Below are positions 48,006-59,344 of a stretch of DNA of 64,000 nucleotides, piece after piece. Origin of the DNA: Stereum hirsutum FP-91666 SS1. Lineage: Eukaryota > Basidiomycota > Agaricomycetes > Russulales > Stereaceae. The number at the start of each line of letters is the position of its first letter. Position 1 is the first letter of the stretch. The notes beneath the pieces are model-generated. The model was not told the origin of the DNA. It did no database searches and worked only from the letters and a program-made list of their open reading frames with translations. The DNA lies in assembly GCF_000264905.1 (NCBI RefSeq), contig NW_006763135.1, forward strand, positions 473,676 to 537,675, read 5' to 3'. The position numbers and the translations under genes are program-made.

Positions 48006-50570
48006 TTACAACCCCAACACAATCTCCTTCAACTTCTTGAAATCAGGCGTTCCAAGACCCGTTACTATAAATCCACAATAATCAGTAATCAGTGGAGCGC
48101 ACACAGGCCAATCACACAGAAAAAACGAACCAGGATCCCATCCTTCAGTCACATTAAACCCAGGCGTTCCACACCCCGCATTATTCCCCACGAGAATATC
48201 GTTCAACCCCGCAAGACCCGTGCTGTACAACATAGGGTTCAAGAAACCGAGAGTCGGTAAGCCAGCAGAGATGCGTGCGTCGTTCAGGAGGGATACGATT
48301 CCGGCGAAGGTGGGTGTGGCGGCGGAGGTGCCGCCGATTAAGATGGGTGAGCCGGAGAGGAAGATGCGGAGGAAGTCGCCTTGGGCGGAGACGTCGGGGA
48401 TGGCCTGTTAGGAGGTTAGGTGGTGAGTGAAGTTAACGTCGACCAGAGGCAGTAAGGGGGAAGCTTTGACGTACCCGTCCTTCACTAAAACGAGAGAGTA
48501 GATTAACAACAGATCGAGAAGACGGTTGAAGGAGGTGTTGCGTATACGTACGGGTTGAACAGTCCTTTATAAGTGTTCTTGTCGAACTTTTCGAAGAACG
48601 AAGCGACCGCTGCGTCTTGGTACGAAGGTCGAGAGAACTTAGTGGCGATTAAGTTAGAACCTTGGTCTTAACCTGATACAGGGAGAACAACAGTCTTACA
48701 TAGTTAGAGAATCCTCCGCCAGAGAAGAACCGAGTGACCGCGACTTCGGGGATGTGTTGTGTAGCACCAACCGAGGTGATGCTACGATGGTCGAAAACCG
48801 GCAGTCAGCCGACCATCCAACAAGAGTCTGACCGGAAAGGGGAGTACGTACAAAGGACACGATGCGGGGAACAAGGGTATGAAAGTCGTTCTGTTCGTGC
48901 CATCGTTCGCAATACACTCCGTAGTCGAAGCATTGAATGTGGCCTGTCCGTCACCCACACCGTTGTCGCCAGAACCGAACAAGAGTGAAACGCCGCGGGC
49001 GCCTGAAATATGCATGAGACAGACTCCCTAGACAGCACGAATGGAGTACATACCGAGTTGGGCGAATCCTGCACAAGCCCGTTTGGCAAAGCTTTCGGGG
49101 ACTATTGATATATGTCTGAGTACGCCGCGGTAGAGGAATACTGGTTGTCAAATAACGCACCACTCTGCTCACTAGATCGAGTTTAGGTTCAATCGTGGTT
49201 CATTCTCCGTCGCGAATAAGAAAGACTTACGAATCAGCATAGCTAGTGGAAATCGTTTGAGGTGGATTCGGATGCGACAAGACGAAGTCCAACCACTATA
49301 TTGCAGTTCTCGGTATGAGTTTACTTGATGCGTGCGATATTGTTATGGGGAGCTTACCTCAGTGTATGGCTCATTAGTATCCGTGGGGGTAAGTGCATCC
49401 GGTACGAACGGCGGGGAGCCGGCGGTGGTCCAGAAAGTACCCGGAGCTGGGAAAGTTAGTCCAAAGGCGAACTGGACATCCAAATCTGCTTCAGCTCCCG
49501 CTGCGCTCAAGGTTTGATTGTTCGTGCCGCCTGAGAGCTCACAAACACCGTCAGAACAGTTATGACACCGAAGAAAAAAAGTATGTTTTATCACCATTGA
49601 CGGAAACGACCTTGAAAGACGAATTCAGAGCGTCTGGCCTTTGGTCGGCATAAAACAGTTGCAGGTCCTCCATGTTAGCAAACTGGTCCAGATAACCCGT
49701 GATGCCTATGAAAAACATCATCAACTAGTCTAAGTAAAAGCTCGGCCCTCGAATTAAATGGAACTACAGACATACCGATCTGGTTACCATTTACGGCGCT
49801 GGAGTTGTATCCAACAGCACTGTACAACTGCTTGATACAAGTAATAGTGATGGTCGTGTTGCAGCTCGCATCGACTTTGACGCCAGTGACGGGATCGGTA
49901 ATAGTCCCATTTGAAGAATTGCTAGCGAAAGCCTGGTCCGGTACGAGGCTAACCATGGACTTCTGACGGAGAGGACGGGCGAACATGGTCGTAGGCTGAA
50001 TGAGCTCGATATGCGAATGAAGGTCCGAAGGTAAACTGTAGCTCGTCGTGCGAACGAGCACGTCCCCGTCTTGGGCATGTTTCCAGACGTAGTATTTCTA
50101 CGTGCCAGACGCGTCGTTATTCCTCTTTGCACAATAAGTGAAGGAAGGAATATTCTGCGCACCGTATCGAGCATTTTTTCAGCCAAACCAACCGAAACAC
50201 GAACTCTGACCCAGTCTCCCGCATCCGACCTCGAAACCTGGTCCGCTCCGATCCCATGCTGTTCTAACCATTCGCTCACAGCGTTGACACTACCCTCACG
50301 AGGTGCCACGAGCTCCTCTACCTCTTCCTTCGATAGATGCTCTCCATACCTCGAGTGCGAAGGGTCGCTGACCTCATACAGATGCTGCTCGAGGGCATCA
50401 AAGTTGGATTGAGGCAGGGCGATCCGAAGGGCGATCGTATGATCTGCTGGAGCAGCGCCCAGATTGATCCATTCCCTCGGTGCCTCGATGCTTTCCTTGA
50501 CTTTGCTAGTGTATTTTGGAGAAGCAAAAGCAAAGGCAGACAAGACGAGGGGGACGAGGAATATCATCAT
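48006..50570 (-). CDS. Sedolisin (S53) serine-carboxyl protease 2
   Basis: Signal peptide [17 protein letters not shown], then pro-domain [40 protein letters not shown]. Catalytic Glu/Asp are in [11 protein letters not shown], the oxyanion Asp in [12 protein letters not shown] and the Ser in [12 protein letters not shown]; calcium site [12 protein letters not shown] with [13 protein letters not shown]. An in-frame ATG at 50624 would add 18 residues, but a TATAAA box at 50633-50638 is too close for it to lie downstream of the transcription start, so 50570 is the likely start. Stop TAA at 48006. Acid extracellular exopeptidase or endopeptidase activity is expected. SGDNG replaces the SGDGG of copy 1. 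Confidence 0.92.
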
Positions 50571-50632
50571 GGTGGTGCTCGCGCGAAGTCGGGGGGCGCC
50601 AACAGGAGCCGAAGCGAGCAGCATGGTTCGAA

Positions 50633-50638
50633 TTTATA
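50633..50638 (-). promoter_or_regulatory. TATA box of sedolisin 2
   Basis: TATAAA on the minus strand, 63 nt before the ATG at 50570 and only 9 nt before an upstream in-frame ATG; it decides the start choice. Confidence 0.6.
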
Positions 50639-51515
50639 GATAGAGATCTAAAATTGGATGTTGATCATGCGCTCTAATCGAGGAGGAAGATCGACCCATG
50701 CGAGGTTTCATGGCCAAGACAACTGTGAGAGGACCATCAGCATCAGCGGGGAAGGCATCAACACTGTCGGCCCCATGTGCGTGAATACCGGACAAAGCAT
50801 GCCTGGCTGGGAAGTCAAACATTCAACGCACCTACGTAGAATGCATAGGCTTCTGTATCTGCTGCGGTGTCAATTAAGCTCCTCCCGTTCCTCTGAGAAT
50901 ATCAGCTCAGAGCACACAATTCATGAGAGTCTCACACCAATTGCAATCAGAGTGAAGTACTTGTGACACGGGTGCGATCTGGGTTGGGTCTTCCCCTCAC
51001 ACAGACACAGCCCCATAAACTATCTATGAATACCGCCCATAACCGGAAGGATCATTCTTGAGGGGCAGAGGATGAGGAACTTGGCATTGTGCTCAGCGGT
51101 GGCGACCGATGTTGTGAAACCGAACGGACTTCAAGTTGAGTAGTAGCCTGGCGCGCCAGGAACAATCGTATGCTTCACTATTTCGAAATGAGCAGATACA
51201 ACAAGGCAGGAAGGTTAGCCCATCTACATTGAGGCAGAGACCGCATTGCATAAATCTTGGTCGAGGTTGAGCCTGAATTCAGCGCACGATTCGAAGAGCA
51301 AAGCTGCATCAAGCCCCTAAACGTGGGTTAGGGCTTATACTTTACAGGGGAGCCAGTGGCGAGGTATTGTGGCCCAAAAATGTCGTCTACTAAATATGCG
51401 CCTACACAGGCCTACACCCATGAGCCGGTTGTGATAGCATATCCTAAGATGTTCAGTACACATTGTCGCGCAAAGTACTCATAGCAGAAATGCTCGAACA
51501 GAGTAGAGACGTAGT
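50639..51515. other. Intergenic, no gene seen
   Basis: Upstream of sedolisin 2 and downstream of the HicA-like gene. A 14-bp palindrome with a GGCGCGCC core lies at 51147-51160. No supported gene. Confidence 0.4.
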
Positions 51516-54500
51516 TCAATCTTCCCCTTGCGCCTCCCGTTCGAAGGTCGATGCGGTCCACCCATAGCATCGCTTAAGGCGAGCACCGACCCTTGGGAGT
51601 AAAATATATATCAAGTTGTGAACTGAAATGCGCGATAGCGATACTCACCATTTAATCATTTTGGGGGTCATTATGGAGTCCGGATGAGGCTTAGGTGGTA
51701 ACATTGTCAACTTGAGGGTTTGGGGTAAGAAGTGCTTCAATAAAGCTGGCTTACCCTGTGGAAACTGATCGGACGAGCTGTTCGAGCAGGAGGATCAAAA
51801 CGAACGGATGATCCCGCCGTTTGATAGACATCGAAGCCAACACTATAGGAGGGATCAAGATGTGTCCACGAATAGAAATGGAGATCGCCTCCTACCGTTT
51901 CATAGCCTGACAGAAATAAAAGAGTTGGAGATCGTGGTGTTATCAAATATCATACTGACAAACTCACCCTCTCAAAGTCTCCCCAACGAATTTGGCCCTT
52001 CTGCTGAGAAGCGTCGACGGACGCAGTATCTTCGTCAACCTCGAGTATCCTGTGGAAAATCTACGAGAGAAAAAAAATTAGGAGACCACGGATGAGTGAG
52101 ATCACTCTTTGAGCGAACCTTCATGATTTTCTTCCCGAGCGTCCACCTCGGAGGAAGGAAGTCCGGTAAATTCTCCATACGATCCTCCACCAACTCAGGC
52201 TCAACCACAGCAGGAGCCTCCGCCTCGGTCGTGGCCTTTCGGGTCTTGACCTTTGTCTTGGGCCCATCGCCTTGGGCCTCGGAAGCATAGGCGTGGCCAG
52301 ATTTGGCCGTAGACTCAGTGGGAGTTGCAACTGGGATGGTCTCTACGTAGGGTCGCGACCTTGGTGGTGCGGGTGTCGTCGCGGGCAAAAGTTTGACCTC
52401 GCCTCTAGTAGGATCAAGATCAGGGAAGAACCACTTCGAAAACTTCAACCTATCACTGCTCTGAGGATCAAACAGTCCAAGTCGCTTCGCGATCGCCCCG
52501 GGAGCATCTGGCTTATCCATCGACTGTGCCAGGCGCCACATGAAAGTATCCCACTCGAGCCACATATGGTCGCACGTGAGGTTAAACATTTCTGGGGGAA
52601 CTCTCGGGTCCTGCTCCATAACAGCAAGTTGCTGAATGCTGAAGTTGTTCCAGATAGGTCTTCTCCATGTTTCCATCTGTGCGCGAGTGAGCTTAGAGAC
52701 ATGACCCCATGGGAGCTGATACGCTGCGCGATGATCTTGTTCATATTTCACTGCATCGGGTCTTATCCAGAAGATCTGATCCGCGAAGGCGGGCATGGAC
52801 ATCAACGCAGCTGGAGAGGAAGCCAAAAGTGGCATCACCCGCGACGTGAGGTTCTGTCCGAAAGCGCTTTGCCACGCGTTTGTGACGAATTCAGATACTA
52901 TAGTTCGAAGGTTTTGATGGCTTTAGTCTTAGTGTCCATGAAAATAGGTGAACAATACAGAAAGGGTAGACGCACGAACTGCAAAGTCGCCCATTTCATC
53001 GAATGCTTCGGCATTGAATCTTGACGCAGATGACGGATCTTCCCTCTGGGTAATCAAAGTTGACGAAGATACGACAGGATGCTATTGCAAAGGCTCACCA
53101 AGAACTTCGCGATCCCGTCAAAGAATGCAGGTGACGCATCGTCGTCGGATACTTGCTTGACAACGAACTCATCGAAGAGGTCGTCATAACCATGCTTTCT
53201 AACATAGGCTGTGTCTATCTCTATTCTGGCCATACCGTTCGACATCTTGTAGAAGGTCAGAAATACAGTGCCCCAACGGAGATTGGGATGTACCCACCCT
53301 GTATCTTTTCAAATACTTGCGAAACTGCGGTGACCACGATATGACATGCATCATGGTGCCCATGAGTAGACCTGAGCAGATGCGATGAGGTTGAAATTCA
53401 TCGGCCACAAGACACCACCGAGTGGACTGACCTTGAAGCTCACAGAGCTCCGCGAAGCAACGAACAATACGCCACATCAACTTGGCATCCTTTTGGTAGG
53501 CTCGCTCGAGAGAAGAGGCAGTGGTAATTCCCATGCGAGCTAGATCTTCGAATAGCTCAGTCGCCAGGGACCAAGCGTTATGAGCAGCCTGACATGAGGC
53601 TGAAGACTGAGCGAAGCAGGTCAAGTGCGGCATTACAGAACACTCACAGCCATAGTCATATTTCGCGTCTTGAAAGCGTCATCGGTGGTGTGAGCACGGA
53701 TGTATTCTTGGGGCTTGTTGAGTATTTCAGGAGACGGAATGGTGCTCTCTGCTCTACGCTTAATATTCGCGAAGAGTACATCTGGGTTGGTGCGCCAGAC
53801 TACCAGGGTATCTTTGATTTTGTCCTGTACCCCCAAAGATAAGTTTTTCCTCCCTCAGAAGATCGAGAGAATCATACATATTCAGAGATTGCAATGGCCC
53901 GCATAGTCTCGAGGTCAATATTCGGTGCTTTACAGCCTTGGAGAAGAGCCTCTACGAGGGAGTAAACGATACATTCCACGCGGAGAGAGAAGGTACAAAG
54001 ATGCGCGCACCGTGTCGACGCTTTTCGTTGTAGGAGTATGATTAGCCAATTATAAGACACAACGTGCTGGCGAGAACGTACGGCGAGCCAATCACTGGAG
54101 CTCTCTCCTCGGCGTCGTCTGCTCAGATACGTAAGTGTGCGGCATGACCGTCAACAGCAATCAACTCACTTTGGGGCAGGCTTGGTACGCTCTGGGGAGA
54201 CCAACTCGTGCGTCGAAGTGTATAGGTGATACATTTTCATGGCTTCGTCGCTGACACCTGCAGCGCGTGAGTTTCACTGAACCGCAAAAAAGTAGGCGAA
54301 GACAAACCTAGTTCTTCCTACCGGACAAAGTTTGAATCCTAGATATCAGAGTATAGAAACCAGGAGAAAAGCATTCTTTTCACACACCGCAGCTGAATAG
54401 AATAAAAACGCGTTTCCAGTCGGCTTGCCGACCCTTTTGACGTGAGGCAGACGACACTCTCGAAGTATACGGTGTCCCTCTACAGGGCCGTACTTTTTGA

Positions 54501-54679
54501 GAACCCTACTCGCACATCAGGAGAATTTCAGTGAATTTTCGGGAGACTATGACCCACCAAGTTTCGAAACCTTGTCTCCCTTCGGAGCTGCGACAATACT
54601 TCACGGCGTTTGCAAGCCACTCAGCAACAAAGGGGCTAGTGCCCCAACGCTTTGCTCTCTGAGCGTGGATTGAAGACAT
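51516..54679 (-). CDS. Hypothetical protein with HicA-like C-terminal domain
   Basis: A long multi-exon gene. It starts MSSIHAQRAKRWGTSPF at 54679; exon 1 ends at 54510, exon 2 is 54479-54388, exon 3 is 54257-54170 (GVSDEAMKMYHLY). Helical exons follow (IVYSLVEALLQGCKAPN, DKIKDTLVVWRTNPDVLF, AYQKDAKLMWRIVRCFAEL, YVRKHGYDDLFDEFVVKQ, SEFVTNAWQSAFGQNLTSRV), then a linker with KTKVKTRKATTEAEAP. An 11-nt exon (51896-51906) joins WGDFER to AMKR. The C-terminus GFDVYQTAGSSVRFDPP, ISFHRPHPDS and GARLKRCYGW has the pattern of a small HicA-like (dsRBD-like) fold found at the end of many mushroom hypothetical proteins. That relation is inference. A few central junctions are approximate. Function unknown; it sits among secreted proteases without its own signal peptide. 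Confidence 0.6.
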
Positions 54680-55019
54680 CTCCGGGGTGATATTTTGTAG
54701 AGTATAGTTTATGCGTGAGTTAGGAGGTGCGAATGGATGGGCTGAGGGTTCGCGATAGAAGTTCGATGTCGACGGAGACGCGAGTGAAGAAAGTGAACAT
54801 CTCCGCGACGCGGTAAGGCGGCGAACACCGCTCAAAATAGAAGCGGAGAATGAAACGATCCCCAGGTGGCAATGGTATTGTGGCCCACTTCGCCTCGCGC
54901 ATATGTTACGCAAATTCGTTGGTCACTGAAGCTCTTACAATGAGGCAACGATGACAAGCCCATAAATAGACAACCACAAAGATGAAGACATTAATTCTAT
55001 ATAAGGTCGCCCACCGCAT
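54680..55019. other. Intergenic, short
   Basis: Between the HicA-like gene and sedolisin 3. No separate gene seen. Confidence 0.4.
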
Positions 55020-57409
55020 TCACAGAGACAAAACAATATCCTTCAGCCTCCCGAAGTTCGGAGTTCCAAGTCCCGTCACGGGGTCATAACCCTTCGTAGC
55101 CTAGAGGTCAAAAATACACACATCAACAACTCATCCACTGCCGGACATTTCACGAGTAAGATTACTCACATTGAACCCTCTAGTTCCACAGCCTGCATTA
55201 TGACCATGAACCACGTCATTGAATCCTCCCTGACCTTCCACGAGTCCATCTACACCCTTGGTATACAACATCGGGTTTAAGAACCCAAGAGGTCCTAACC
55301 CAGCATTCAGTCGAGCGTCATTAAGCATAGAAACGAATGCTGCAAAAACGGGAGCGGAGGCGGAGGTGCCGCCAATGAGTGCTGGTAATGACTGAAAGAT
55401 TATTTGGAAGTTGTCGCCTTGGGCAGACACGTCTGGAATGGCCTGTCGTAAAGAGAATTAATATAACAGTATGTGGAAAGAGGGACTGTTAAGACGCACG
55501 CGACCAGCACTAAAAATATGGATACCGTCAGTCGTAACTTGGCAGCGATGTGACCGAGGAACGTACGGATTATACAGCCCAGAGTATGCGCCCTCAGGAA
55601 TAGTTTCCATATACGCTCCGACCTTCTCGTTTTGATAGGAAGGCCTGGGAAACTGGACCATGCACGAAATATCAGTGGCTGTCCTGACCAATCCCATAAA
55701 CACGGCGTACGTAGTCGGAAAAGCCTCCTCCAGAAAAGAACCTTGAGACCGCCACCTCCGGCTCAACGTGATGCGTGGCGCCTACGGATGTGACACTGAA
55801 TAGACCAATTACCGTCAGAGCTTCGCATGAAGTAACATATACCGAAGAACAGACGTACAAAGGACAACTTGCAGGGAAGACCGGAATGAAACGCGTTCGA
55901 TTCGTTCCGTCGTTCGTCATGCTGGAAACATGGACCGGCATACACTTAGCACTTCTTGTGAATTCGTCACTGCTAAAAAGGTGGCCCACCATGTTTGCTT
56001 GTCAGGATTCGAGACCCCATCTCCAACGCCGTAGTCTCCAGAGCTGAAGATGAGCGATACGCCTCGGGCACCTAGTTGAGCAAAACCATTGCAAATATGT
56101 TTTGCATAACTCTCGGGGACTGTTTGCTCGCTGCACGATAGTTCGGATTATTAGCCTAAGAAAGGAACTATTCAGACAGAAAGACGTACTCGTCACCATA
56201 CGAAGTCGAGATAACCTGGGGCGGGTCAGGAAGGTTGAGAACATAGTCCATCCACTCGCTGTAAGGCTCATTCGTGTTGCTCGGCGTATGCTCGCTGGAA
56301 AAGAATTGAGAGGGAAGTCCACCAGTGGAGTAAAACGTCTGCGGGGTGGGGTATGAGATACCGAATGCAAACTGAGTATCAAGATCAGCCTCAGCGCCTG
56401 CATCCTCAAGCGTCTGCTTATTGTCACCGCCTATATCAAAGCGATGAACGTTAGTGAACGAGTGGAGCGTATTCATAGAGAAATCACACCATTGACGAGC
56501 ACAACGTCGATGTTTTCCTCCGACCCGACTGCATCCATCCTCTGCTCCTGGTAGAAAGTCCTCAGATCACCAAGGTTGAAGCTCTGGTTCGCGTACCCTG
56601 TGATACCGATTTTATTTCCGTTCGTCGCAGTCGGAACATATCCAGTCGCATTGTACAACTCTTTTAGACAGCCCACAGTCACAATGGCGTTGCAATCCGC
56701 CTTCTCGGTAGACGACGCTAGCGCCTCAAGAGATGCGGCGTCGAAGACGTTCTCCATGATGCTGATATGAGAGCGTTGGAGCCTGGTACGGGAGAAGATG
56801 GTTGTCGGTTGAATTAGGGTGACGTGACGGTGGAGAGCGGCCGGGAGACTGTAGGAGGTTGTCCGGATGAGAACGTCGCCGTCTTCGGAATGTTGCCACA
56901 CGTGGTATTTCTGTAAAACGCGTCCAGACATCTCAGAGGAAAGACGACTACGAAGAAAGACGGTAACGCACTGTATTCAACATCTTCTCGGCCAATCCTA
57001 CAGGTATTTCGATCCTAACCACATCCTTCGCATCCGAATATCGTGCCTTGTCCTTCGCCACACCATGCCCCAAAAGCCACATCGCCACCTCGTCGACACT
57101 CTCTGGAAGGGGTGCGACCAGCGCATCCACATCCTCCTTCGAAAGATGATTTCCGTAGCGCTCGTGAGATGGTTCACTGACTTCTAATAGATGTCTTTCC
57201 AGTAGAGGAAAGTTGGGTTGAGGTAGAGCGATGCGGAGGGAAAGAATGTGGTCCGACGGGGCAGGGCCTAGTTTGACCCAGCTTCGAGGTGAAAGAATAG
57301 ACTCTTTGATGATATGCGGTGGCTCGTCCATGATGCCCGCATCAACGGACCAAGGTGCGGCTGACGCGACGGACGCGAGAGAAAGAATGGAGGGAACGAC
57401 AAGCAACAT
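55020..57409 (-). CDS. Sedolisin (S53) serine-carboxyl protease 3
   Basis: Signal peptide [19 protein letters not shown], then pro-domain [20 protein letters not shown]. Catalytic Glu/Asp in [11 protein letters not shown], oxyanion Asp in [12 protein letters not shown] and Ser in [12 protein letters not shown]; the last exon reads [14 protein letters not shown] and ends at TGA 55020. A short loop exon ([17 protein letters not shown]) after SGDYGVGDG joins in phase, so the gene is intact, but this loop differs from the SNPATQQC-type loop of copy 1. Calcium-site loop is [19 protein letters not shown] box lies 42-47 nt before the ATG. It is the most divergent of the three copies. Confidence 0.92.
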
Positions 57410-57972
57410 GGTGGGGAGTGATAACGGTACGATAAACTGTACTCGCGAGCTTTATATCGGGATGCTGGCTGTTAGCAGAGCGGGCGCAGTTCAGCACGCA
57501 CCCGAAACATCCCAAGAACTGGCAGGTGAGACCTCAGGCCTCAGACCAAAATGCCTGAGACAGCGTGGCGCAGCGAGCGAAGAACATACTCATGTTTTGA
57601 AAGCAACCGACCCAGCGGTAAACGATTATCAATAAGACACCATGAGTCGTTTCTCGATTCCTAGTCATTTGTTACGGAGCTCTCTGCGCGATTGTTGGCG
57701 AACAAGCACTGGCCTGAACAGAAGGCTAAGACCTTAGATTGTGCATAATGTAGGCAGGGCCAGAGATGTGGATGTTCAGAAAGCCAGACTACTTCGGTAC
57801 AGCGAATTCGCTGTCACCGTCGACATCGAGGTTCGAGTTCAAGCTTGATGAGGGCGTCAGCATGACTAAGTGCGGGGTTATCCAACGTGTCCACGCCACA
57901 CTGGGTAGCCACATAGTCACTGCGTTGAACTCATTCCCTGTTACCGGCTTGTTCTATCAACGACGTTCTGCA
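57410..57972. other. Intergenic, upstream of sedolisin 3
   Basis: Holds a TATAAA box (57451-57456, minus strand). No gene seen between it and the degenerate gene starting at 57973. Confidence 0.45.
57451..57456 (-). promoter_or_regulatory. TATA box of sedolisin 3
   Basis: TATAAA on the minus strand, 42-47 nt before the ATG at 57409. Confidence 0.6.
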
Positions 57973-59210
57973 ATGGCTCCCAAGAGGCGCAAGGTCTCTG
58001 ACCTCACTGAAGACGATGCCCAATCCTTCATTTAAACCGTTAACCAGTTTATGTCTCGACTGGATCCCGACGACGAGGAGACTACTGGCATGATCCGTGA
58101 TCTTGAGAGGATGTGCACGAAACTGGAAAGAAAGACGGTGCGTCATTACCATCATTTCAGGTATACCTCGATTGACTGGGATGCATATAGCACATCTAGT
58201 CTTCCAACAGTACTTTTATTCATCTCCTGGAGGCGCAGATTTCTCCTAAGGGCCTCGAGTGGAAGCAAGACGGGCAGGCTCCGAGTCGTGCGCGCGAACA
58301 GGGCATGCTGGAAGCCCCGAATGGCTTTTTGACACTCGAGTCCACTAGGGCTCTTACATCTCTGATCCTTGAGCATGTGTCTCAGTCCGTGCATTCATCC
58401 CCTTGCGCGTACAATAGTGTATACTGATTAAAAATCTACCCATTAGACGGAGGCAGGGTGCAGGATGTTGATCGATGTTATTTTGCTCCATTTGGCTGCT
58501 GCGGTCAGCGACGAAAACGAGGCGGTCAGCATCGTACCCGAATACGCTATCCTCAAGACCGTCTTCAACGAAAAGCATTCCTTTGGTGGAGTTGTAGACT
58601 ATCTGGTCACGAAGCTGCCATCCGCTTTTACACGTATGGCATTCGTTTTTCCCGCTAATTAATCCGTTCTTCTGACCCCCACAATAGGTCAGATCCTGGG
58701 TCAGCCTGTGGCAACGCTCAATAGGCCTGACCTCAAGCACATCGGCACCTCAAACGTCTTTGAGGCGAAGAACCTTGTCGAGATGTACTAATATATGCCT
58801 CAAGTTATTCTCGCTGCCGCCGCGATGTGTCGACGTAATGAGTAAGTATCTTCGATGTTACCATCGCCCCAAGACTTTCCATTTTTTTCTGCTATGCCCC
58901 CATAACTCTTCATCTGAACCTAGCTATATTCTTCTTTCGCAGTCATGATTACACCAGAGGCGCGATTGCCAACGGTAAAACCTGGCTTTTCTTCATTTAT
59001 CGAAAACTTCAAGTCGGTGGAACCTACGCCGCCAGTCCCCCAGTTGAGCTTAGCACAGGAGCGGAGAACCTTCTACTTATTCTCGGCTTGCTTCGTGACT
59101 GGGTACGTGGGTCTACCGCCCGATTCTTGTCGAGAGATGAAAGCATGACTAAAATTTATCAGATCCTCAACGCATCGCGCCCCGAGATCGCCTATTTTGA
59201 TGAAGTTTAG
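57973..59210 (+). pseudogene. Degenerate gene with PD-(D/E)XK-like core
   Basis: The frame opens MAPKRRKVSDLTEDDAQ, with an SV40-like nuclear signal, and continues after a TAA (58033) as MSRLDPDDEETTG. Later exons give LEWKQDGQAPSRAREQGML, RMLIDVILLHLAAAVSDEN and IVPEYAILKTVFNEKHSF, then GGVVDYLVTKLPS and SNVFEAKNLVEMY, a second in-frame TAA at 58789, then MPQVILAAAAMCRRN, RGAIANGKTWLFFIY and LLLILGLLRDW, ending at TAG 59208. The D...ExK arrangement (VVDY, FEAK) is that of PD-(D/E)XK nuclease-like domains common in mushroom hypothetical proteins. Two in-frame stops suggest a pseudogene, though the first could fall in a weak-donor intron. The family name is uncertain. Confidence 0.55.
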
Positions 59211-59344
59211 AACTGTCCACTGTTTCCGTTCTCTCGTAGAGCAGGATTCTCAGATGTGTTCTCTAATTCCGGGACGACTTGAGGTCTGCAACGGAGACTA
59301 TCTAATTCCATAATCGTCAGTATCGACGAGGATGACTGAGCGCC

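Noticed and set aside
50571..50624. Upstream in-frame ATG of sedolisin 2
   Set aside because: It lies 9 nt after the TATA box, so it is probably upstream of the transcription start; the signal peptide starts cleanly at 50570.
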